Source: Polynucleobacter finlandensis (lineage in GTDB: Bacteria > Pseudomonadota > Gammaproteobacteria > Burkholderiales > Burkholderiaceae). Taken from it: a DNA stretch of 36,783 nt. The notes under the pieces are model-generated. The model worked only from the letters and a program-made list of their open reading frames with translations. It ran no database searches and was not told the DNA's origin. Position 1 is the first letter of the stretch, and each line of letters begins with the position of its first letter. The position numbers and the translations under genes were made by a program. Below, piece after piece: positions 29,174 to 36,783 of the stretch. The stretch is taken from positions 1 to 36,783 of the forward strand of contig NZ_JACVPS010000001.1 in assembly GCF_018881755.1 (NCBI RefSeq), given 5' to 3'.

Positions 29174-32100
29174 ATGAAAGCATTGCTCGATTTATTTAAG
29201 CAAACGCAGGGCGAAGAGCAGTTTGATGTCATCAAAATTGGTCTCGCATCTCCTGAGAAAATTCGCTCATGGTCTTTTGGTGAAGTTCGCAAACCAGAAA
29301 CCATCAACTATCGGACTTTTAAGCCCGAGCGTGATGGTCTGTTCTGCGCCAAGATTTTTGGACCAACCAAAGACTACGAGTGCTTATGCGGCAAGTACAA
29401 GCGCTTAAAGTTCCGCGGCGTCATCTGCGAGAAGTGCGGTGTTGAAGTTACTCTCGCCAAAGTACGTCGTGAGCGCATGGGCCACATTGAGTTGGCAGCC
29501 CCTGTCGCACACATTTGGTTCTTAAAGTCTTTGCCATCCCGTTTGGGTATGGTTCTCGATATGACTTTGCGTGATATCGAACGTGTTCTTTACTTTGAAG
29601 CATATGTAGTGGTTGATGCAGGTATGACCCCTGAAGGCGCCATGAAGCGCGGTCAGATCATGTCTGAGGATGAGTACTACGCCAAGACTGAAGAGTACGG
29701 TGACGGTGCATTTACGGCCATCATGGGCGCTGAAGGTATTCGTGATCTCTTGCGTTCGATTGATATCGATCGTGAAGTTGAGACTATTCGTGCTGACTTA
29801 AAAGCTACTGGTAGTGATGCCAAGATTAAGAAATACGCTAAGCGCTTAAAAGTGCTCGAGGCGTTCCAGACTTCAGGTATTAAGCCTGACTGGATGATCA
29901 TGGAAGTATTGCCAGTATTGCCACCTGAATTGCGCCCATTGGTGCCATTGGATGGCGGTCGCTTTGCTACCTCTGATTTGAACGACCTCTATCGTCGCGT
30001 TATTAACCGTAACAACCGCTTAAAGCGTTTGTTAGAGTTGCGCGCACCAGAGATCATTGTTCGTAACGAAAAACGCATGCTGCAAGAAGCGGTTGACTCG
30101 TTGCTTGATAACGGTCGTCGCGGTAAGGCTATGACTGGCGCTAACAAGCGTCCGCTCAAGTCCTTGGCCGAGATGATTAAAGGTAAGAGCGGTCGTTTCC
30201 GTCAAAACTTGTTGGGTAAACGTGTTGACTACTCAGGTCGTTCAGTCATCGTGGTTGGTCCTACATTGAAATTGCATCAGTGCGGCTTGCCAAAATTGAT
30301 GGCCTTGGAATTGTTCAAGCCATTTATTTATAACAAGCTCGAAACTTTGGGAATCGCAACCACTATTAAGGCTGCGAAGAAAGAAGTTGAAAGTCAGACT
30401 CCAATCGTTTGGGACATTCTCGAAGAAGTGATTCGTGAACATCCAATCATGCTGAACCGTGCGCCTACATTGCACCGCCTTGGTATTCAGGCTTTCGAGC
30501 CAATGCTGATTGAAGGCAAAGCGATCCAATTACACCCATTAGTCTGCGCGGCATTTAACGCCGACTTTGACGGTGACCAAATGGCGGTTCACGTTCCTTT
30601 GTCGCTCGAAGCGCAAATGGAAGCACGTACCTTGATGTTGGCTTCGAACAACGTATTGTTCCCAGCTAACGGCGAGCCATCAATCGTTCCTTCACAGGAC
30701 GTTGTGTTGGGTTTGTACTATGCAACTCGTGACAAGATCAACGGTAAAGGCGAAGGCATGGTTTTCGCTAATATTACTGAAGTAGTGCGCGCATACGAAG
30801 CTGGCCAGGTTGAATTGGCCTCCCGCGTTGCTGTGCGTATCACTGAGCATGAAATCATTGATAAGAAAGCAGAGGGCGATGCCCGTTTTGCTGAAAGAAC
30901 TGTGATTTATCAAACTTCAGTTGGCCGTGCAATCCTGTCAGAAATTTTGCCTAAAGGCATGACTTTCGAGGAAATTAACAAGCCTCTGAAGAAAAAAGAA
31001 ATCTCACGTTTGATCAACACTTCATTCCGTAAGTGCGGTCTTCGTGAAACTGTTATTTTTGCTGACCGCCTCTTGCAGTCCGGTTTCCGCTTGGCGACTA
31101 ACGCCGGTATCTCGGTTGCGATCGACGATATGCTGATTCCTAGCTCTAAAGAGCGCATCATCACTGAAGCCTCTAATAAGGTTAAGGAATATGACAAGCA
31201 GTTCATGTCAGGCCTTGTAACCAATCAAGAACGTTATAACAACGTGGTTGATATTTGGGGCGCCGCTGGTGACCAAGTTGGTAAAGCCATGATGGATGAG
31301 TTGTCACACGTTGACGTACTCGACCGTAACGGTAAAACTGTGCGTCAAGAATCCTTTAACTCCATCTACATGATGGCGGATTCTGGTGCGCGTGGATCTG
31401 CTGCGCAGATTCGTCAGTTGGCTGGTATGCGTGGTTTGATGGCTAAGCCTGATGGCTCCATCATTGAAACCCCAATTACTGCGAACTTCCGTGAAGGTTT
31501 GAACGTTTTGCAGTACTTCATCTCAACTCATGGTGCTCGTAAAGGTTTGGCTGATACTGCGCTTAAGACTGCTAACTCGGGTTACTTGACGCGTCGTTTG
31601 TGCGACGTTACTCAAGATCTCGTCGTGATCGAAGATGATTGCGGAGCCACTTCTGGCGTAACGATGAAGGCGCTTGTTGAAGGCGGCGAAATTATCGAAG
31701 CATTGCGCGATCGTATTTTGGGTCGTGTATGTATCGGTGATGTCGTTCACCCAGATACACAGGAAGTCATCGTTCCTAATGACACCTTGCTTGACGAAGA
31801 TCATGTAGATCAAATCGTTGCATTGGGTATCGACGAAGTTAAAGTTCGCACAGTATTGTCTTGCTTAACTCGCTTTGGCTTGTGTGCTAAGTGCTATGGA
31901 CGTGATTTAGGTCGCGGTGGTTTGGTAAACGTTGGTGAAGCGGTTGGTGTTATTGCTGCTCAGTCCATCGGTGAGCCAGGAACACAGTTGACCATGCGTA
32001 CTTTCCACATTGGTGGTGCAGCGTCACGTGCTTTGGTTGCAAGCAATATTGAAGCCAAGTCAAATGGTGCTTTGAAGTTCTCCGGCACAATGCGTGTTGT

Positions 32101-33436
32101 TAAGAACGCGAAGGGCGAGCAGATCGTGATTTCACGTTCTGGCGAAGCCTTGATCGTTGATGACAATGGCCGTGAGCGCGAACGTCATAAAGTGCCTTAC
32201 GGTGCAACCCTGTCATTAAAAGAAGGTGCTGCAGTCAAGGCTGGTGCAAGCTTGGCAACATGGGATCCATTAACCCGTCCAATCATTTCTGAGTACGCTG
32301 GTATCGCTCGCTTCGACAACGTTGAAGAAGGCGTCACAGTAGCTAAGCAGGTTGATGAGGTAACCGGACTCTCTACCCTCGTAGTAATTGATGGCAAGCG
32401 TCGTAGTGCTGCTAGCAAGGGTGTTCGTCCATTCATTAACTTAATCGATGCTAAAGGCGAAGAAGTATTGATCGCTGGCACTGATCATCCAGTAAACATT
32501 GGCCTGCAAGTTGGCGCTTTGATTACTGTTAAAGATGGCCAGAAGGTTGAGGTTGGTGAAGTATTGGCGCGTATTCCAATCGAATCACAGAAGACACGCG
32601 ACATTACCGGTGGTTTGCCGCGCGTTGCTGAATTGTTCGAAGCACGTTCACCAAAAGATGCCGCTGTATTGGCTAAAGTCACAGGAACAGTTTCCTTCGG
32701 TAAAGAAACCAAAGGTAAACAACGTTTGGTGATTACCGATATGGATGGTGAAGCGAATGAATTCTTGATTCCTAAAGAGAAACAAGTTCTGGTTCATGAC
32801 GGTCAAGTTGTGAATAAGGGCGAGATGATCGTGGAAGGCCCAGCCGATCCACACGATATCTTGACACTCAGAGGTATTGAAGAATTAGCTATCTACATCG
32901 TTGACGAAGTTCAAGACGTTTACCGTTTGCAAGGCGTGAAGATTAATGACAAGCACATTGAAGTCATCGTGCGTCAAATGTTGCGTCGCGTGCAAATTAC
33001 TGATGGTGGCGATACTGCCTACATCACTGGTGAGCAAGTTGAGCGTTCAAAACTGTATGATGCGAACGATTTAGTGATTGCTGCAGGTAAGCGCCCAGCT
33101 CAATTTGAGAACGTATTACTGGGCATTACTAAAGCGTCCTTGTCGACAGACAGCTTCATTTCAGCGGCTTCTTTCCAAGAAACCACCCGTGTATTGACCG
33201 AAGCCGCCATTATGGGCAAGACCGATACACTCCGTGGCCTCAAGGAAAACGTCATTATTGGTCGCCTGATCCCTGCTGGTACCGGCTTGGCTTATCGCCG
33301 TGCACGCAAGGTCAGAGAGCAATTTGAACGTGATCGCGCTCAAATGATTGCCGCCGAAGAGGAAGCAATGGTTGATATGCCTTTAGAAATAGAGGCTGAA
33401 GTGATTGCTCCTGCTGGGGAGGCTGATCCAAGCTAA
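29174..33436 (+). CDS. rpoC: RNA polymerase beta' subunit
   Basis: The 1420-residue subunit carries the active-site [12 protein letters not shown] motif with three catalytic Asp. The N-terminal zinc site is [20 protein letters not shown] cut at its Cys pairs, and a second zinc site occurs near [16 protein letters not shown] at 29174 is one base after the rpoB stop, so translation is probably coupled. Confidence 0.98.
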   Translation: MKALLDLFKQTQGEEQFDVIKIGLASPEKIRSWSFGEVRKPETINYRTFKPERDGLFCAKIFGPTKDYECLCGKYKRLKFRGVICEKCGVEVTLAKVRRERMGHIELAAPVAHIWFLKSLPSRLGMVLDMTLRDIERVLYFEAYVVVDAGMTPEGAMKRGQIMSEDEYYAKTEEYGDGAFTAIMGAEGIRDLLRSIDIDREVETIRADLKATGSDAKIKKYAKRLKVLEAFQTSGIKPDWMIMEVLPVLPPELRPLVPLDGGRFATSDLNDLYRRVINRNNRLKRLLELRAPEIIVRNEKRMLQEAVDSLLDNGRRGKAMTGANKRPLKSLAEMIKGKSGRFRQNLLGKRVDYSGRSVIVVGPTLKLHQCGLPKLMALELFKPFIYNKLETLGIATTIKAAKKEVESQTPIVWDILEEVIREHPIMLNRAPTLHRLGIQAFEPMLIEGKAIQLHPLVCAAFNADFDGDQMAVHVPLSLEAQMEARTLMLASNNVLFPANGEPSIVPSQDVVLGLYYATRDKINGKGEGMVFANITEVVRAYEAGQVELASRVAVRITEHEIIDKKAEGDARFAERTVIYQTSVGRAILSEILPKGMTFEEINKPLKKKEISRLINTSFRKCGLRETVIFADRLLQSGFRLATNAGISVAIDDMLIPSSKERIITEASNKVKEYDKQFMSGLVTNQERYNNVVDIWGAAGDQVGKAMMDELSHVDVLDRNGKTVRQESFNSIYMMADSGARGSAAQIRQLAGMRGLMAKPDGSIIETPITANFREGLNVLQYFISTHGARKGLADTALKTANSGYLTRRLCDVTQDLVVIEDDCGATSGVTMKALVEGGEIIEALRDRILGRVCIGDVVHPDTQEVIVPNDTLLDEDHVDQIVALGIDEVKVRTVLSCLTRFGLCAKCYGRDLGRGGLVNVGEAVGVIAAQSIGEPGTQLTMRTFHIGGAASRALVASNIEAKSNGALKFSGTMRVVKNAKGEQIVISRSGEALIVDDNGRERERHKVPYGATLSLKEGAAVKAGASLATWDPLTRPIISEYAGIARFDNVEEGVTVAKQVDEVTGLSTLVVIDGKRRSAASKGVRPFINLIDAKGEEVLIAGTDHPVNIGLQVGALITVKDGQKVEVGEVLARIPIESQKTRDITGGLPRVAELFEARSPKDAAVLAKVTGTVSFGKETKGKQRLVITDMDGEANEFLIPKEKQVLVHDGQVVNKGEMIVEGPADPHDILTLRGIEELAIYIVDEVQDVYRLQGVKINDKHIEVIVRQMLRRVQITDGGDTAYITGEQVERSKLYDANDLVIAAGKRPAQFENVLLGITKASLSTDSFISAASFQETTRVLTEAAIMGKTDTLRGLKENVIIGRLIPAGTGLAYRRARKVREQFERDRAQMIAAEEEAMVDMPLEIEAEVIAPAGEADPS

Positions 33437-33447
33437 TTTGGTGTTTT

Positions 33448-33472
33448 TGGCCAGAAATGGCCAGCTTTTTCC
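33448..33472 (+). terminator. Terminator after rpoC with alternative pairing
   Basis: TGGCCA (33448-33453) and TGGCCA (33458-33463) close a GAAA loop, followed by GCTTTTT. The 3' arm and T run (33459-33472) can instead pair with 33486-33499 with one mismatch, giving an exclusive antiterminator. Confidence 0.6.
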
Positions 33473-33480
33473 CCATTAGG

Positions 33481-33509
33481 TTGACGGAAAAGGCTGGCCA
33501 AGCTAGAAT
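33481..33509 (+). promoter_or_regulatory. str operon promoter
   Basis: TTGACG (33481-33486) and TAGAAT (33504-33509) are 17 bp apart, in the 177-bp gap before rpsL. It would drive rpsL-rpsG-fusA independently of rpoBC. It overlaps the distal arm of the alternative hairpin described upstream. Confidence 0.7.
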
Positions 33510-33613
33510 GCTGAGTTCTACTGATTCAGAAGAGGGTCTTTTTGACCTAGAAATTATCTAAGTCATTGATTTTCTTGAAGAAAGCAACAAAGAAGTACTA
33601 ACCGAGCTATTTT

Positions 33614-33994
33614 ATGCCAACAATTAATCAATTATTACGCAAGCCAAGAAGTCGGCTGACCGTTAAAAGCAAAAGCCCTGCGCTGCAAAACAGCCCGCAG
33701 CGCCGTGGTGTATGCACACGTGTATATACAACAACCCCTAAAAAGCCTAACTCTGCGCTGCGTAAAGTAGCTAAGGTTCGCTTAACCAATGGTTTTGAAG
33801 TGATTTCATACATTGGTGGTGAAGGCCATAATCTCCAGGAACACTCAGTAGTGTTGATCCGTGGTGGTCGTGTAAAAGATTTGCCAGGTGTTCGTTATCA
33901 CATCGTTCGTGGCTCACTTGACTTGCAAGGTGTTAAAGACCGTAAGCAATCTCGTTCCAAGTACGGTGCTAAGCGCGCCAAGAAAGCAGCTTAA
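33614..33994 (+). CDS. rpsL: 30S ribosomal protein S12
   Basis: The 126-residue decoding-centre protein has [14 protein letters not shown] with Lys43 and [13 protein letters not shown] with Lys88, the streptomycin-sensitive wild-type residues. Full length. First gene of the str operon. Confidence 0.98.
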   Translation: MPTINQLLRKPRSRLTVKSKSPALQNSPQRRGVCTRVYTTTPKKPNSALRKVAKVRLTNGFEVISYIGGEGHNLQEHSVVLIRGGRVKDLPGVRYHIVRGSLDLQGVKDRKQSRSKYGAKRAKKAA

Positions 33995-34053
33995 TAGCCG
34001 CTTGAAGTTTTTGTAGCAAGTCATTGTTTGTCAGACTTAAAAGACAAGTAAGT

Positions 34054-34123
34054 GGTTGTTCCGTCTAAGAAATTTTTCTTAGATAGTAGGGCAACCGGAG
34101 CGGGTGATCCATGTGGACCACCC
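34054..34123 (+). promoter_or_regulatory. rpsL-rpsG intercistronic structure, possible S7 control site
   Basis: GGTTG (34054-34058) pairs with CAACC (34092-34096) and encloses TCTAAGAA (34064-34071) / TTCTTAGA (34076-34083). A second 10-bp stem with one mismatch joins 34102-34111 and 34114-34123. In E. coli S7 binds this spacer to regulate its own translation; the same use here is inference. Confidence 0.4.
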
Positions 34124-34146
34124 CTAACTGAACTGAAGGAATAGTT

Positions 34147-34617
34147 ATGCCACGTCGTCGCGAAGTTCCCAAACGGGAAATCCTGCCTGATCCAAAATTC
34201 GGCAATGTAGAAGTAGCAAAATTCATGAACGTCCTCATGTTGGACGGCAAGAAGTCGGTTGCAGAGCGTATCGTTTATGGTGCCTTTGATCACATCGAGA
34301 AAAAAGCAAACAAAGAACCACTCGAAGTTTTCTCAACAGCTATGGGCAACGTTAAGCCAATGGTTGAGGTGAAGAGCCGTCGTGTTGGTGGTGCTAACTA
34401 CCAGGTTCCTGTTGAAGTTCGCCCATCACGCCGTTCTGCTTTGGCAATGCGCTGGGTGCGCGAAGCCGCTAAAAAGCGTGGCGAAAAATCTATGGCCCAA
34501 CGTTTGGCCAACGAATTATTAGAAGCTGCTGAAGGTCGTGGCGGCGCAATGAAGAAGCGTGAAGAAGTTCACCGTATGGCTGAAGCTAATAAAGCTTTCT
34601 CCCATTTCCGCTTCTAA
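34147..34617 (+). CDS. rpsG: 30S ribosomal protein S7
   Basis: The 156-residue protein nucleates assembly of the 30S head. Recognisable are [17 protein letters not shown], a long helix [17 protein letters not shown], and [24 protein letters not shown] precedes the ATG. It is followed by fusA after 27 bp. Confidence 0.98.
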   Translation: MPRRREVPKREILPDPKFGNVEVAKFMNVLMLDGKKSVAERIVYGAFDHIEKKANKEPLEVFSTAMGNVKPMVEVKSRRVGGANYQVPVEVRPSRRSALAMRWVREAAKKRGEKSMAQRLANELLEAAEGRGGAMKKREEVHRMAEANKAFSHFRF

Positions 34618-34644
34618 TCGAATAGCAAAGAAAAGGCACCAACA

Positions 34645-36747
34645 GTGGCACGTAAAACCCCAATCGACAGATATCGCAATATTGGTATCTCTGCGCATAT
34701 TGACGCAGGCAAAACAACAACTACAGAACGTGTTTTGTTCTACACCGGTGTTAATCACAAAATTGGTGAAGTGCATGATGGCGCAGCTACCATGGACTGG
34801 ATGGAGCAAGAGCAAGAGCGTGGTATCACGATTACTTCTGCTGCTACCACCACTTTTTGGAAGGGCATGGCTGGTAATTTTGCTGAGCACCGCATCAATA
34901 TTATTGATACCCCAGGACACGTAGACTTCACTATTGAAGTTGAGCGTTCAATGCGCGTTCTTGATGGTGCTTGCATGGTTTACTGTGCGGTTGGTGGTGT
35001 ACAGCCACAATCTGAAACTGTTTGGCGTCAAGCAAACAAGTATCAAGTTCCACGTTTAGCATTCGTGAACAAGATGGACCGTACAGGCGCTAACTTCTTC
35101 AAGGTCTACGACCAGATGAAGTTGCGTTTGAAAGCAAACCCTATCTTGATCCAGATTCCTATTGGCGCTGAAGAAAACTTCAAAGGCGTTGTTGACTTGG
35201 TAAAAATGAAGGCCATCTATTGGGATGAGGCTTCACAAGGTACCAAATTTAACTACGAAGAAATTCCTGCAGAATTACAAGCATCTGCTGAAGAGTGGCG
35301 CGAGAAGATGTTAGAAGCTGCCGCTGAAAGCTCAGAAGAGTTGATGGAAAAGTACCTCGGTGGCGAAGCGCTAACCGAAGAAGAAATTAAAGCAGCATTG
35401 CGTCAACGCACGATTGCTAATGAAATCATTCCAATGATGTGCGGAACAGCTTTCAAAAACAAAGGTGTTCAGGCGATGTTGGATGCAGTAGTAGAGTTGC
35501 TGCCTTCCCCGTTGGATGTTCCACCAGTTCCTTGTGAACTGGAAGACGGAACTCCTACGACGCGTAAAGCAGCTGATGATGAGAAATTCTCTGCATTGGC
35601 ATTTAAGATCATGACTGACCCATTCGTTGGCCAGCTTATTTTCTTCCGCGTTTACTCAGGAATGATGAAGTCTGGCGACACAATCTACAACCCAATTAAG
35701 GGCAAGAAAGAACGTGTTGGCCGTTTGTTGCAAATGCATGCAAACCAACGTGAAGAAATCAAAGAAGTTTACGCAGGCGATATCGCAGCGGCAGTTGGTC
35801 TGAAAGATGCAACTACTGGCGAAACATTATGTGATCCAGATAGCATCGTGATTTTGGAGCGCATGGTATTCCCAGAGCCAGTGATTTCCCAAGCAGTTGA
35901 GCCAAAGACAAAACCAGACCAAGAAAAAATGGGTCTTGCTTTGAATCGTTTGGCACAAGAAGATCCATCATTCCGCGTTAAAACGGATGAAGAGTCTGGC
36001 CAAACTATTATTTCTGGAATGGGCGAGCTCCATTTGGAAATTTTGGTTGACCGTATGCGTCGCGAATTTGGTGTTGAAGCTACTGTTGGTAAGCCACAAG
36101 TTGCGTATCGCGAAACCATTCGTAAAGTTTGCGAAGAAATTGAAGGTAAGTTTGTTAAGCAATCTGGTGGTCGTGGACAGTATGGTCACGTGGTATTGAA
36201 GCTTGAGCCACAAGCACCAGGTAAAGGTTTTGAATTCATTGACGCTATTAAAGGTGGTGTAGTTCCTCGTGAATACATTCCTGCTGTAGAAAAAGGAATT
36301 CGCGAAACATTGAACTCCGGTATTTTGGCTGGCTATCCAGTTGTAGATATCAAGGCAACATTGTTCTTCGGTTCATACCATGACGTTGACTCCAATGAAA
36401 ACGCATTTAAGATGGCGGGTTCAATGGCATTCAAAGACGGTATGCGCAAAGCATCACCAGTATTGCTCGAGCCAATGATGGCCGTTGAAGTTGAAACACC
36501 AGAAGATTTCATGGGTAACGTAATGGGTGACCTCTCATCACGTCGCGGTATTTTGCAAGGTATGGATGACATTCCAGGCGGCGGCAAGATCGTACGTGCT
36601 GAAGTGCCATTAGCAGAGATGTTTGGTTACTCAACTGGCTTGCGCTCGTTGACCCAAGGTCGCGCTACCTACACCATGGAATTTAAGCATTACACAGAAG
36701 CACCTAAAAACGTAGCTGAAGCAGTGATGGCTGCTAAAGCGAAGTAA
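34645..36747 (+). CDS. fusA: Elongation factor G
   Basis: The 700-residue translocase GTPase has P-loop [15 protein letters not shown] (17-31), switch [20 protein letters not shown] and [11 protein letters not shown] in domain III, then domains IV and V ([19 protein letters not shown]). Start is GTG at 34645. Full length. The last 36 bases of the window after the stop hold no recognisable feature. Confidence 0.98.
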   Translation: MARKTPIDRYRNIGISAHIDAGKTTTTERVLFYTGVNHKIGEVHDGAATMDWMEQEQERGITITSAATTTFWKGMAGNFAEHRINIIDTPGHVDFTIEVERSMRVLDGACMVYCAVGGVQPQSETVWRQANKYQVPRLAFVNKMDRTGANFFKVYDQMKLRLKANPILIQIPIGAEENFKGVVDLVKMKAIYWDEASQGTKFNYEEIPAELQASAEEWREKMLEAAAESSEELMEKYLGGEALTEEEIKAALRQRTIANEIIPMMCGTAFKNKGVQAMLDAVVELLPSPLDVPPVPCELEDGTPTTRKAADDEKFSALAFKIMTDPFVGQLIFFRVYSGMMKSGDTIYNPIKGKKERVGRLLQMHANQREEIKEVYAGDIAAAVGLKDATTGETLCDPDSIVILERMVFPEPVISQAVEPKTKPDQEKMGLALNRLAQEDPSFRVKTDEESGQTIISGMGELHLEILVDRMRREFGVEATVGKPQVAYRETIRKVCEEIEGKFVKQSGGRGQYGHVVLKLEPQAPGKGFEFIDAIKGGVVPREYIPAVEKGIRETLNSGILAGYPVVDIKATLFFGSYHDVDSNENAFKMAGSMAFKDGMRKASPVLLEPMMAVEVETPEDFMGNVMGDLSSRRGILQGMDDIPGGGKIVRAEVPLAEMFGYSTGLRSLTQGRATYTMEFKHYTEAPKNVAEAVMAAKAK

Positions 36748-36783
36748 TTTATCCACATATTTTTGAATATTGACTAGCTAAAG

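Overview
The window looks like a Polynucleobacter-type betaproteobacterium (Burkholderiaceae). I infer this from the 16S sequence, the 16S-tRNA-Ile-tRNA-Ala-23S-5S order, the tRNA-tuf-tRNA-Trp-secE-nusG-rplKAJL-rpoBC-rpsLG-fusA chain, and the rsmI/diaA/dolP neighbourhood. The genus rests on recognition, not on a search.

The left quarter (1 to about 9862) is accessory DNA next to a tRNA-Arg(CCG) gene. It carries a complete diversity-generating retroelement (DGR). A predicted outer-membrane protein gene (97-2712) is translationally coupled to a secreted Ig-repeat protein (2712-4268). The last 42 codons of that protein form a variable repeat (VR, 4139-4270). A 132-bp template repeat (TR, 4593-4724) lies 322 bp downstream of the VR. 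TR and VR differ at 23 positions, and 19 of these are adenines in TR. A DGR-type reverse transcriptase (4735-5976, minus) converges on TR, and an Avd-like accessory gene (5994-6377, plus) diverges from the reverse transcriptase. Between VR and TR I see a heptad repeat, a possible promoter and a set of nested hairpins that look like a structured 5' domain of the template RNA. The proposed job is to write adenine-directed diversity into a surface-displayed lectin-like domain.

The DGR sits beside an integration module: an HD-domain protein (YhaM-like), a tyrosine integrase and an excisionase in one minus-strand operon, and a divergent XRE-type regulator with palindromic operator candidates over the xis promoter. 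Between the regulator and tRNA-Arg are four GGGCACA-like iterons spaced exactly 11 bp, plausible recombinase arm sites. The left end of the element is not visible in the window.

From 9863 rightwards the DNA is core chromosome: tRNA-Arg, a cytochrome c5-like gene, rsmI, a diaA/gmhA-like gene, a dolP-like BON lipoprotein, a small cytochrome c, a GNAT acetyltransferase, then a complete rRNA operon with promoter, boxA elements and terminator. It continues with tRNA-Tyr, -Gly, -Thr, tuf, tRNA-Trp, secE, nusG, rplK, rplA, rplJ, rplL, rpoB, rpoC, rpsL, rpsG and fusA. Several intergenic leaders there hold alternative hairpins that look like ribosomal-protein or attenuation controls.
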